From positions 2,912,001-2,976,000 of the forward strand of contig NZ_SHKL01000001.1 of assembly GCF_004217185.1 (NCBI RefSeq): DNA of 64,000 bases, read 5' to 3'. This stretch comes from Pseudonocardia sediminis. Its GTDB lineage: Bacteria > Actinomycetota > Actinomycetes > Mycobacteriales > Pseudonocardiaceae. The notes beneath the pieces were generated by a model. The model was not told where the DNA came from, ran no database searches, and worked only from the letters and a program-made list of their open reading frames with translations. Position 1 is the first letter of the stretch; every line of letters begins with the position of its first letter. The translations under genes and the position numbers were made by a program. Shown one piece after another: positions 21,854-29,367 of the stretch.

Positions 21854-22696
21854 TTACCGGCAACGGCCGTAGGTGTCCGGTCGCCGTTCCTCGAGGTGGT
21901 GCAGCACCGCGCGGGCGGCACCGATCATCGCGGGCGGGTCGACCTCGGCCATGGCCAGACCGCCCTTGGACCAGGTCCGGGCGAGCACCTCGCCGCCCGG
22001 CCCGACGACCTTGGCCCGGCCCAGGAAGTGCAGCGCGCCGTTGCGCCCGCTCTGGTTCGCCGAGAGCCACACGACCTGGTTCTCGGCCGCGCGGGACTGG
22101 TCGTAGAGGTCGAACAGGCGGGCCTGACGGTCCTGGGTCATCCGCGGTGCGCGGTTGGTCAGCGACGTCGGCCACGCCGACAGGCAGGCGATGACGCCCG
22201 CGCCGTCGAGGGCCAGCGCCCGGGCCGCCTCCGGGAACGTCTTGTCGTGGTCGATCATCATGCCCATCCGCCCGGCGGGGGTGTCGAAGGCGGTGAAGCA
22301 GTGCCCGGGACGGAACAGCGGGGCGACCCCGGGCGGGTGGTGCACCTTGCGGTGCCGGCCGAGCACCCCGTCGCCGGTGAGGCAGACGGCGGCGTTGTAG
22401 CGCACCGGCCCGTGTTCGTCGGGCGGCCCGCCCTCGCAGTAGCCCAGGCAGACGACCATGTCCCCGGCCAGGCGGATCACCGCCCGGATCTCCTCGCCGT
22501 CGGGATCCAGCTCCGGCGGCAACGAGCCGGGGTCCGGGTCGCGCAGGTCGTCGAGGTAGCCGCCGAGCGCCCCGTCGGGCAGCGCCAGGACCGCCGCCCC
22601 GGCGTCGCGCGCGTGCGAGATGATCACCCCGATCCGGTCGAGGTCGAACGCGACGTCACGGGAGAAGCTGGCCGCCGCGGCGGCGAGGCGCACCAC
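21854..22696 (-). CDS. carbon-nitrogen hydrolase-fold protein with substituted catalytic residues (probable pseudoenzyme)
   Basis: A 280-residue nitrilase-superfamily protein, clearly a paralogue of the next gene upstream in the operon: the same block order, LALPDGALGGYL, GDGVLGRHRKVHHP, GRMGMMIDHDKTFPEAARALALDGA, SAWPTSLTNRAPRM. In the catalytic triad only Lys117 is kept. The Glu position is Asp41 (LPD instead of LPE) and the nucleophile Cys position is Asp149 (MIDHDK instead of MICYDK). No Cys lies at a nearby equivalent site. The fold and length look intact and the frame is open, so this is a conserved-looking dead enzyme rather than a decayed gene. It ends 1 base before the 62-residue protein and starts 5 bases after its paralogue. 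Confidence 0.88.
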   Translation of the reverse strand: MVRLAAAAASFSRDVAFDLDRIGVIISHARDAGAAVLALPDGALGGYLDDLRDPDPGSLPPELDPDGEEIRAVIRLAGDMVVCLGYCEGGPPDEHGPVRYNAAVCLTGDGVLGRHRKVHHPPGVAPLFRPGHCFTAFDTPAGRMGMMIDHDKTFPEAARALALDGAGVIACLSAWPTSLTNRAPRMTQDRQARLFDLYDQSRAAENQVVWLSANQSGRNGALHFLGRAKVVGPGGEVLARTWSKGGLAMAEVDPPAMIGAARAVLHHLEERRPDTYGRCR

Positions 22697-22701
22697 GACG
22701 G

Positions 22702-23556
22702 CTAGGCGGCCGGTGACGCGTAGCTGGCCGGCCGCATGTCGCGCAGGTGGCCCATGAACCGGCGGGCCGAGGAGACGGCCTCGTCGACGTCGACCGAGGC
22801 GACGGCCAGCCCGGCGTCGGTGCCGGTGGCCGCGAGGACCTCGCCGCCCGGGTCGACGACCTTCGCGTTGCCGACCAGGTGCATGTCCCCGAACGTCCCG
22901 GCCTGGTTGGCCGAGACCCAGACGATCTGGTTCTCCAGTGCTCTGGCCCGGTCGAACAGGTCGAACCGTTTGGCCCAGCGGTCCTCGGCGATCACCGGTG
23001 CGCGGTGGGTGCGCGACGCGGGCCAGGCGGACATGCAGACGCCGATCCGCGCGCCGTCCAGGGCGAGGGCGCGGGCGGCCTCCGGGAAGGCCTTGTCGTA
23101 ACAGATCATCATGCCGATCCGCCCGACCGGGGTGTCGAACGCGGCGAACCGGTCACCCGCGGCGTAGGAGTTGTGCTCGTTGAGCGGCTGGTGGACCTTG
23201 CGGTGGTGCCCGAGCACGCCGTCGCCGGTCACGGCGACGCAGCTGTTGTAGGGCAGGCCGCTCCCGTCGTCCCCGCGCTCGCAGTAGCCCGCGGTGACGA
23301 CCATGTCCCCGGCCAGGGAGGCCAGGCGCTTGATCTCCGGCCCGTCGGCGTCGAGCTGCGGGGGGACGTCGTCGGGGTCCCCACCGTTGTCACCGTGGAG
23401 GGAGGAGAGGTACCCGCCCAGGGCGGCCTCGGGCAGGGCGAGCAGGGCGACGTCGCGGGACCGGGCGTCGGCGACGATCGTCTCGATGCGGGCGAAGTCC
23501 TCGTCGAGATCGCGGACGAAACCGGCGGCGGCCGCGGCGAAGGTCGTTCTCGTCAT
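22702..23556 (-). CDS. carbon-nitrogen hydrolase (nitrilase superfamily), NitC position
   Basis: A 284-residue enzyme with the complete Glu-Lys-Cys triad: Glu43 (LPEAALGGYL), Lys120 (HHRKVHQP) and Cys152 (MICYDKAFPEAAR). The CYDKAFPE motif is more like the amidase/carbamoylase branches than the CWEN motif of classical nitrilases, so it may act on an amide or carbamoyl-type intermediate rather than a nitrile. Its place next to the radical SAM and AIR synthase-like genes equates to NitC of Nit1C clusters. The ATG at 23556 overlaps the stop of the upstream gene by 4 bases; a longer frame upstream is just the shadow of that gene. Confidence 0.88.
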   Translation of the reverse strand: MTRTTFAAAAAGFVRDLDEDFARIETIVADARSRDVALLALPEAALGGYLSSLHGDNGGDPDDVPPQLDADGPEIKRLASLAGDMVVTAGYCERGDDGSGLPYNSCVAVTGDGVLGHHRKVHQPLNEHNSYAAGDRFAAFDTPVGRIGMMICYDKAFPEAARALALDGARIGVCMSAWPASRTHRAPVIAEDRWAKRFDLFDRARALENQIVWVSANQAGTFGDMHLVGNAKVVDPGGEVLAATGTDAGLAVASVDVDEAVSSARRFMGHLRDMRPASYASPAA

Positions 23557-25091
23557 GTCGTGCGTCCCCATCCGGTTGCCGTGCCCATGCCGGTCACGGT
23601 GCCGTGTACCGCGGTGGTGGTCTCCCCGTCGGGCCAGCGCAGCGCGACGCCGGCTCCCGGGACGAGCTCGCCGCACTCCGCGGAGACGGCCGGTCCGGCG
23701 TCCGGGAGCGGGGCGCCCGGCTCGTCGGCGGTGATCAGGGCGAAGCCCGGGAAGCAGGTGAACCAGTCGCCGACGCTCGCCCCGGACGGGCGCGGGACGG
23801 AGGCGACGTCGAGGACGGCGCCGGTGCCGGAGGCCTCGGCCAGCATGCCGAGCGTGCCGGCCAGCCCCGCCATGGAGACGTCCTTGGCCGCGGCCGGGCG
23901 GTGCGCGGCGGCCGGGCCGATCGCGCCGACCATGGCGGTGAGCTCGGCGCGGGTCCGGGACGACGTCGAGTCCCACTGGCGCCCGGTGTAGCCCGGGCGC
24001 CAGCCGCCGCCGAGGTCGGCGGTGAGCCGGACCCGGTGCCCGGCCCGCCCGCCACCGGCCGGGACCGGGTGCGGTGTGGTGCCGAGTGCGGTCAGCGACA
24101 GCGACGCCGGGACGTCGAGCTGGGTGTGCCCGCCGAGGATCGGGACGCCGTAGGCGGCGGCCGCCTCCCGCATCCCGGTCAGGATCCGGTGCGCGAACGA
24201 GGGGTCCCGCGCGCCGACGGCGTCGAGCAGCCCGACCGGTCGCGCACCCATGGCGGCCAGGTCGTTGACGTTGACGAGCACGCCGCACCAGCCGGCCCAC
24301 TCGGGGTCGCGCTCGACCATCGCCGGGACGATCGCGTCGCAGGCGGCGATCATCTCGCTGCCCGGCACCGGTGCGCCGTCGTCACCGACGAAGCCCTCCG
24401 GCCCCAGACCCCGGACCAGGGCTCCGAGCGGGGCCTTGGTGGCGTCGACGAGCTTCTGGATCTTCCCGATCGGCCACCGCATCCGGACGTGCGGGCGTCC
24501 GGCGGCGGTCGTGTCCCGGACCCGGTCCCAGCCCAGGCGGAGGAACAGGGTCTCGTTGGCCGGCTGCACGTCGGCCTCGAACCGCAGGACCCCCGCGGAC
24601 TCGGCCCGAGCGCAGGCGGCGCGGATCAGCGCGGCACCGACCCGGGCCCCGGCGCGGCGGCGGGCACCCGGTGCGACGACGAGCCGGCTGCCGCACCACC
24701 AGCCCAGGTCCGGCGTCCCGGCGTCGGCCGGGGCCAGGCGGACCCCGCCGAGCAGCTCGCCGTCGTGGTCTTGGGCGAGCAGGACCAGGGCGCGCGGGTC
24801 GTCGTCGTGGTCGTCGTGGTCGCCGGAGGGACGGCCGTCGAACAGGCCCTGCTCGTCGATGAAGACGGCGCGGCGCAGGTCGCGGTAGGCCGTCACCAGC
24901 GGGTCGCGGGCGTCGGAGGCGGGGACCTCGGTGATCGTCACCGAGTCGGCGGCGGTGCGCGGGCGACCGCCGAGCAGCTCGTCGGCGACCCAGCGCGAGG
25001 ACGGGGTCGCCCAGGGCGCCCCGCCGGTCGTGAACCGGGGGCCGGGGCCGTCGACGCGATCGCCGGCGGGGCGGGGGTCGATGACGGTCAT
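23553..25091 (-). CDS. GNAT N-acetyltransferase / AIR synthase-like fusion (MSMEG_0567/sll0786-type)
   Basis: A 512-residue two-domain protein. The first half (about 45-210) is a GNAT domain (LVTAYRDLRRAVFIDEQGLF; VVAPGARRRAGARVGAALI as the acetyl-CoA loop). An insertion rich in Asp and His (GDHDDHDDD) lies inside it. The second half (about 215-510) resembles AIR synthase/PurM proteins (VLVNVNDLAAMGARPVGLLDAV, ILGGHTQLD, KDVSMAGLAGTLGMLAEAS). In Synechocystis-type Nit1C clusters these are separate genes (sll0786, sll0787); here they are fused as in mycobacteria. The exact reaction is not established. It starts 3 bases after the radical SAM stop and overlaps the hydrolase by 4 bases. Confidence 0.88.
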   Translation of the reverse strand: MTVIDPRPAGDRVDGPGPRFTTGGAPWATPSSRWVADELLGGRPRTAADSVTITEVPASDARDPLVTAYRDLRRAVFIDEQGLFDGRPSGDHDDHDDDPRALVLLAQDHDGELLGGVRLAPADAGTPDLGWWCGSRLVVAPGARRRAGARVGAALIRAACARAESAGVLRFEADVQPANETLFLRLGWDRVRDTTAAGRPHVRMRWPIGKIQKLVDATKAPLGALVRGLGPEGFVGDDGAPVPGSEMIAACDAIVPAMVERDPEWAGWCGVLVNVNDLAAMGARPVGLLDAVGARDPSFAHRILTGMREAAAAYGVPILGGHTQLDVPASLSLTALGTTPHPVPAGGGRAGHRVRLTADLGGGWRPGYTGRQWDSTSSRTRAELTAMVGAIGPAAAHRPAAAKDVSMAGLAGTLGMLAEASGTGAVLDVASVPRPSGASVGDWFTCFPGFALITADEPGAPLPDAGPAVSAECGELVPGAGVALRWPDGETTTAVHGTVTGMGTATGWGRTT

Positions 25092-25094
25092 CGC

Positions 25095-26249
25095 TCAGCC
25101 CCCGACCGCGGACAGCGCGCTGCAGGCACCGCAGGCCGCGCAGCCGGCGGCCTGGTCGGACCCGCGCATGCCCGCGGCCTGCAACGTCTTGGCCACCCGT
25201 GCGGTGACGTCGGCGAGCAGGTCGGCATCGGGTGCGGGGTCGCCGTCGGCGAAGGCCAGGGTGCCCGGGATCGGGCGGTAGGGGACGACGAACGGGTAGA
25301 CGCCCCGGTCGATCAGCTCCGCGGCGCCCGCGACGAGCTCGTCCGGATCCTCGCCGAGACCGACGATCAGGTAGGTCGAGACGGCGCTGCGCCCGAACAG
25401 GCGCACCGACTCGTCCCACGCCGTCCGGTACTGCGACAGCGGGACGGTCGCCTTGCCGGGCATCCAGCGGCGCCGGACGTCGTCGTCGAGGGACTCGACG
25501 TGGATCCCGATCGCGTCCGCGCCCGCGTCGCGCAGCTCGGTGAGGGCGTCGAGGTCGTCCGGCGACGGGGGCTCGCACTGCACCTGCACCGGGAGGCCGG
25601 GCGCCGCGGCCTTGATCGCGCGCACGCAGCGGGCGAGGTGCCGGGCGCCGCGGTCACGGCCGTTGCTGGTGCCGGTCGTGAGCACCATCTGCTTCACCCC
25701 GTCCAGGCGGACGGCGGCCTCGGCGACCTCGGCGAGCTGGTCGGGCGTCTTGACGGCGGTCGTCGCGCCGGCGTCGAGGGACTGCTCGATCGCGCAGAAC
25801 CGGCAGCGGTCGGCCTCGCCGTAGCGCACACAGGTCTGCACGACGGTCGTGGCGAGCACGTCGTTCCCGTGCAGGCGGGCGATCTTCTCGTAGGAGACGC
25901 CGTCGGAGGTGGTGAGGTCGTAGAAGGCGGGGCGGTCGACGGTGTCGACGGCGACGCCCATGTCCGTGACGCCGCCGTCGACCTCGCGGCGCACCAGCCG
26001 CCCGTCACGCAGGCGGTACGGACTGGACTCGACGATCGGGACGGTGGTCCTGAGGCCGTCGACGAGCACGTGCCCGTCGGCCGACGGTCCGGCGCCACCG
26101 GGACGGCGCAGCGGGATGACCGATCCGAGGTCGGTCACGTTCGCCGGGGCCGCAGGAGAGGTCGGAGGGTCGATCGCCACACCGCGAACGGCCATCTCGG
26201 TACGGGCGTGCAGGCCGAGGTCGGAGTCGTTCGGATCGGGGTCGGACAT
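25095..26249 (-). CDS. radical SAM protein, MSMEG_0568 type (NitD)
   Basis: A 384-residue radical SAM enzyme of the Nit1C family. The cluster-binding cysteines are spaced unusually: Cys140-x8-Cys149-x2-Cys152 (TCVRYGEADRCRFCAIEQ) instead of C-x3-C-x2-C. Later TIM-barrel segments are LTTGTSNGRDRGARHLARC, VQCEPPSPDDLDAL, IGIHVESLDDDVRRRW and YLIVGLGEDPDELVAGAAELI. A second Cys-rich segment, CAACGAC, sits at the extreme C-terminus and could bind an auxiliary cluster. GGAGG precedes the ATG by about 10 bases. It is downstream of the NitB-like gene across a 162-base spacer holding a long inverted repeat. Confidence 0.9.
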   Translation of the reverse strand: MSDPDPNDSDLGLHARTEMAVRGVAIDPPTSPAAPANVTDLGSVIPLRRPGGAGPSADGHVLVDGLRTTVPIVESSPYRLRDGRLVRREVDGGVTDMGVAVDTVDRPAFYDLTTSDGVSYEKIARLHGNDVLATTVVQTCVRYGEADRCRFCAIEQSLDAGATTAVKTPDQLAEVAEAAVRLDGVKQMVLTTGTSNGRDRGARHLARCVRAIKAAAPGLPVQVQCEPPSPDDLDALTELRDAGADAIGIHVESLDDDVRRRWMPGKATVPLSQYRTAWDESVRLFGRSAVSTYLIVGLGEDPDELVAGAAELIDRGVYPFVVPYRPIPGTLAFADGDPAPDADLLADVTARVAKTLQAAGMRGSDQAAGCAACGACSALSAVGG

Positions 26250-26301
26250 GTGCGGCGGACCTCCAGGATGCTCGGCGGGCGCGACGGCGGCCGGGGCGGA
26301 A

Positions 26302-26367
26302 CCCGTCGAGATGCAGCTCAGCGCTGTTCGATGATCGGCAGCTCGCCCCGATCCGCATCTCGACGGG
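26302..26367. promoter_or_regulatory. 13-bp perfect inverted repeat in the nitB-nitD spacer
   Basis: CCCGTCGAGATGC at 26302-26314 and its exact complement GCATCTCGACGGG at 26355-26367, separated by 40 bases, with an 8-bp palindrome CAGCGCTG in the loop near 26318-26325. It lies between the stop of the NitB-like gene and the start of the radical SAM gene, in the transcribed spacer. It may be an attenuator, an mRNA processing or stabilising stem, or a protein site. Confidence 0.6.
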
Positions 26368-26411
26368 CGGATACGGGGCCGGCGCGCGGGCCGTCCCCGG
26401 ACCGGGGCGGA

Positions 26412-26930
26412 TCAGAGCTGGTAGGTCGAATTGATGATCGCGCCCTTGCGGGCGTAGTGGATGAGCGCGTCCTGGACGTCGAGCGGGTGCGTCGGGATGA
26501 CGCCCTCGATGAGGTCCTCCTCGCGCGCTCCGTGCAGCGACAGTCCGAAGCGGCAGCAGTAGACCTTGCCGCCCTCGCCGATGAACGTCTTGAGCTGGTC
26601 GTTGATGTTGTGCTCACCCGGGAACGCGGACGTCCCGGTGGTGGGGAATCCGCGGGTGGCCAGGCAGTTCAGCGAACCCGGGCCGTAGAAGTACATCGCC
26701 GACTCGAACCCCTTGCGCAGTGCGCGGGTGGCCTGCAGCACCGCCACGAAGCTCACCGAGGACTCGTGCGCGATGCCGTGGACGAGGGTGAAGTAGGACT
26801 CCCCGTTCTCGGCCTGCAGGTCCGGGAAGACCTTGGTGCCGCCGTAGATGCTCGAGCCCTCGGGCAGGGAGGGGTGCGGGATCTCCTCGAGGCTCTTCTT
26901 CTCGACGTCGGACAGCTCAACGGTGGTCAC
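26412..26930 (-). CDS. MSMEG_0572/sll0783-type nitrogen-starvation protein (NitB)
   Basis: A 172-residue soluble protein with segments GGTKVFPDLQ, GESYFTLVHGIAHESSVSFVAVLQATRALRKGFESAMYFYGPGSLNCLATRGFPTTG, and IGEGGKVYCCRFGLSLHGAREEDLIEGVIPTHPLDVQDALI. The fold recalls DsrE-like proteins and the pattern matches the MSMEG_0572/Sll0783 family. The two adjacent Cys (YCCRFG) and the Cys in LNCLA may be functional. The GTG start at 26930 is set by a GGAGGA box 6-8 bases upstream; the frame stays open far upstream but only by chance in this G+C-rich DNA. It is the first gene of the minus-strand Nit1C-like operon. Confidence 0.88.
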   Translation of the reverse strand: MTTVELSDVEKKSLEEIPHPSLPEGSSIYGGTKVFPDLQAENGESYFTLVHGIAHESSVSFVAVLQATRALRKGFESAMYFYGPGSLNCLATRGFPTTGTSAFPGEHNINDQLKTFIGEGGKVYCCRFGLSLHGAREEDLIEGVIPTHPLDVQDALIHYARKGAIINSTYQL

Positions 26931-27086
26931 GGGTGTCTCCTCCGGGAGATCGGATGTGGGACGGGTGGAGCGGATACCGGCCGTCGTTCCGGCTCGGGAA
27001 GGCCCCAAGAACACCAATGATTCATTTCCGGTGCGTTGCGACGGAACTACGGGGACGAGTCGGAACCGGCGCACTGTGAGGCGGGG

Positions 27087-27139
27087 GTTACGTAACACAA
27101 GGAAATGTCGGGGTGGTCTGTCGGTAACCGCTCGGAAAC
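27087..27139 (+). promoter_or_regulatory. GlnR-like binding sites in the divergent Nit1C promoter region
   Basis: GTAAC-N6-GAAAC at 27124-27139 (spacer CGCTCG) agrees exactly with one half of the published Streptomyces GlnR consensus gTnAC-n6-GaAAc. About 32 bases upstream is a 10-bp palindrome GTTACGTAAC (27087-27096) followed by GAAAT at 27102-27106, one base short of the ideal spacing. The 22-bp phasing of a full GlnR site is not kept. The sites sit 60-110 bases before the flavoprotein ATG and 160-210 bases before the divergent nitB-like start. Confidence 0.55.
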
Positions 27140-27197
27140 GGGGACCGGGAAGCGTCGGGTACTTCCACGACGAATGTCTTTCGACAGGAGTACCGCG

Positions 27198-28529
27198 ATG
27201 ACCTCGATGACGGGCACGAAGCGCAGGCCGGTCCCGGCCGACCTGTCGGGCGAGCATCGGTCGGTGGTCGTGATCGGAGGCGGGCAGGCCGGCCTGTCCA
27301 TGAGCCGGTGCCTCGACAAGCGCGGCGTCGACCACGTCGTCCTCGAACGCGACACGGTGGCTGCGTCGTGGAAGAACTTCCGGTGGGACACGTTCTGCCT
27401 GGTCACGCCGAACTGGCAGTGCAAGCTGCCCGATTTCCCCTACGCCGGCGACGACCCGCACGGGTTCATGGTCCGGTCGCAGATCATCGACTATCTCGAG
27501 GCCTACCGCGCGTTCGTGGACCCGCCGATCCTCGAGGGCGTCACCGTCCTGAACGTGACCCGCGACGACCGGGGGACCTTCCACGTCAGCACCTCGGCCG
27601 GGGACTGCACCGCCGACCAGGTCGTGGTGGCCACCGGCGGGTACCACACGCCGATCACCCCGCCGATGTCGGAGCCGCTGCCGCCGGAGATCACCCAGGT
27701 GCAGTCGCAGGACTACAAGTCCGGCGCGATGCTGCCGCCGGGGGAGGTGCTCGTCGTCGGGTCCGGGCAGTCCGGTGCGCAGATCGCCGAGGACCTGCAC
27801 CTCGAGGGACGCCGGGTGCACCTGGTGGTCGGGGAGGCGCCGCGCGTCGCGCGCTTCTACCGCGGCCGCGACGTCACCGACTGGCTCGACGAGATGGGCT
27901 ACTACCGGATGCCCGTCACCGAGCACCCACGCCGCGAGGCCGTCCGGGCACAGGCCAACCACTACGTCACCGGCCGCGACGGCGGACGCGACATCGACCT
28001 GCGCGCCCACGCCCGCGACGGCATGCGCCTCTACGGCCTGATGACCGACCACCGAGACGGCGCGCTGCACTTCCGGCCGAACCTCACCGAGTCCCTCGAC
28101 CACGCCGACGAGGTCAGTGAGTCGATCAAGGACACGATCGACAGGTTCATCCCCGCGCAGGGCGTCGACGCCCCCGTCGAGGAGCGCTACACCCCGGTGT
28201 GGCGTCCCGGGGCCGAGACCACCGAGCTGGTCCTGGCCGACACCGGCATCACCTCCGTCGTGTGGTGCATCGGCTTCCGGCAGGACTTCCGCTGGATCGA
28301 CGTGCCGGTGTTCAACGGGCGCGGCGCGCCGTCGCACAGCCGCGGCACCACCAGCGTCCCCGGCCTGTACTTCCTGGGCCTGGCCTGGCAGTGGACCTGG
28401 GGCTCGGGCCGGTTCTCCGGCGTCGGCGACGACGCGGAGTACCTCGCCGAGCGGATCGGGTCGCAGCGCGGGCTGACCTCGACCGGGGGACGCGGCGACG
28501 TCTGCAACGTGCTCGCCCTGGGGTCCTGA
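27198..28529 (+). CDS. MSMEG_0569-type flavin-dependent oxidoreductase (NitH)
   Basis: A 443-residue FAD- and NAD(P)H-dependent monooxygenase-like protein. The N-terminal FAD motif is [17 protein letters not shown], then the GG-type segment [24 protein letters not shown], and a second nucleotide motif [17 protein letters not shown]. The C-terminal part has [32 protein letters not shown] and [18 protein letters not shown]. This is the flavoprotein regularly found in Nit1C clusters. The ATG at 27198 has an ACAGGAG box 8 bases ahead. It is transcribed divergently from the rest of the cluster. Confidence 0.9.
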   Translation: MTSMTGTKRRPVPADLSGEHRSVVVIGGGQAGLSMSRCLDKRGVDHVVLERDTVAASWKNFRWDTFCLVTPNWQCKLPDFPYAGDDPHGFMVRSQIIDYLEAYRAFVDPPILEGVTVLNVTRDDRGTFHVSTSAGDCTADQVVVATGGYHTPITPPMSEPLPPEITQVQSQDYKSGAMLPPGEVLVVGSGQSGAQIAEDLHLEGRRVHLVVGEAPRVARFYRGRDVTDWLDEMGYYRMPVTEHPRREAVRAQANHYVTGRDGGRDIDLRAHARDGMRLYGLMTDHRDGALHFRPNLTESLDHADEVSESIKDTIDRFIPAQGVDAPVEERYTPVWRPGAETTELVLADTGITSVVWCIGFRQDFRWIDVPVFNGRGAPSHSRGTTSVPGLYFLGLAWQWTWGSGRFSGVGDDAEYLAERIGSQRGLTSTGGRGDVCNVLALGS

Positions 28530-28659
28530 GCAGCGGGTCCGGGTCGCCGGCGCGACGGCCGTCACACAGACGTCGGTGGCACGGTCCCGCGGGGGCGAGC
28601 ATTCTGGAATCTCACCGTGCGGGCCGGGTAGCGGCACCGCCTCCGGGACAGGATCTCGT

Positions 28660-29208
28660 GTGCGCCAGAAGTTGTCGATCGCCGCGGTCGCGGTCGGTGC
28701 GGTTCTCGCCGTCGTCGCGCTGGTCGGTGCCGCGCTGTGGTTCTACCCGCCGTCGGACACGGCGAACGCCTCCGACGGGGCGATGTCCGAGCAGCAGGCC
28801 GGGGACCTCGCCGACGCGACCGCGTTCCGGCAGCAGGCGCTCACCGACCCGCGCGCGGCCCTGGCCTCCTGCGAGCGGGCGCAGACCACCCTGTTCGACG
28901 GGCTCTCCGCCCACCTCGCGGGGAGCGGGGACCGCTTCGCGACCGCCCGGTTCACCATCCAGGGCGCCCGCGGTCTGACCTACCTCTCGGCCGACGTCGT
29001 CGGCGCCACTGGAACGGTGAAGGCCGTCGCGCCGGTGTGGGTCTACGGCGGCGCCGGCTACGCAGGTCTCTCCCCGACGGCGGACCGGCTCTCCGCGCGT
29101 CTGCCCGACGGCGGCACGCAGTACGGCGCGAGCGTGCAGGACGCCGCGGCCGTCCGCGTCGCGACCTGCGCCGAGGCCGCCCGGCGACTGTCGACGGCGG
29201 GCGGCTGA
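28660..29208 (+). CDS. membrane-anchored or secreted hypothetical protein
   Basis: A 182-residue protein with an N-terminal signal anchor (RQKLSIAAVAVGAVLAVVALVGAALWFY) and an exported remainder of about 150 residues. It contains two Cys (SCERAQTT and ATCAEAA) that may form a disulfide, and a beta-rich middle (LTYLSADVVGATGTVKAVAPVWVYG). It resembles the general class of Mce-associated or SnoaL-like exported proteins of actinobacteria, but I do not recognise the family. The GTG at 28660 is chosen because it puts the hydrophobic segment at the N-terminus. Confidence 0.65.
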   Translation: MRQKLSIAAVAVGAVLAVVALVGAALWFYPPSDTANASDGAMSEQQAGDLADATAFRQQALTDPRAALASCERAQTTLFDGLSAHLAGSGDRFATARFTIQGARGLTYLSADVVGATGTVKAVAPVWVYGGAGYAGLSPTADRLSARLPDGGTQYGASVQDAAAVRVATCAEAARRLSTAGG

Positions 29209-29210
29209 CC

Positions 29211-29339
29211 GGGACTCGTCGAGAGGCTCCCGGTCCGGAGTTCGCCCCGCCCCCGGGCGGCGACACCAGCCCGGTCGACCTGCACCACCACCTCACCGTC
29301 TCCGGGGGACGCATCACGGCGCTCACCATCTGCCCCTGA
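29211..29339 (+). pseudogene. possible C-terminal fragment of an NTF2/SnoaL-like domain
   Basis: Directly after the preceding stop, a different frame encodes about 40 residues ending VDLHHHLTVSGGRITALTICP and a stop. The HHLTVSGGRITAL pattern is like the last strands of SnoaL/NTF2-fold proteins. There is no start codon or ribosome binding site for it. It could be a remnant or simply chance open frame in G+C-rich DNA. Confidence 0.25.
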
Positions 29340-29355
29340 GCACGCGCGACGGTCG

Positions 29356-29361
29356 TAGCCT
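29356..29361 (+). promoter_or_regulatory. TAGCCT -10 hexamer of a probable leaderless promoter (selO)
   Basis: TAGCCT ends 6 bases before the selO ATG, the spacing expected for a -10 box (TANNNT) of a leaderless transcript. No convincing Shine-Dalgarno box is placed between. Confidence 0.5.
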
Positions 29362-29367
29362 GGAGTC

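Noticed and set aside
26931..27197. Riboswitch in the divergent Nit1C promoter region
   Set aside because: No recognisable aptamer core; a protein site (GlnR-like) explains the visible motifs better.
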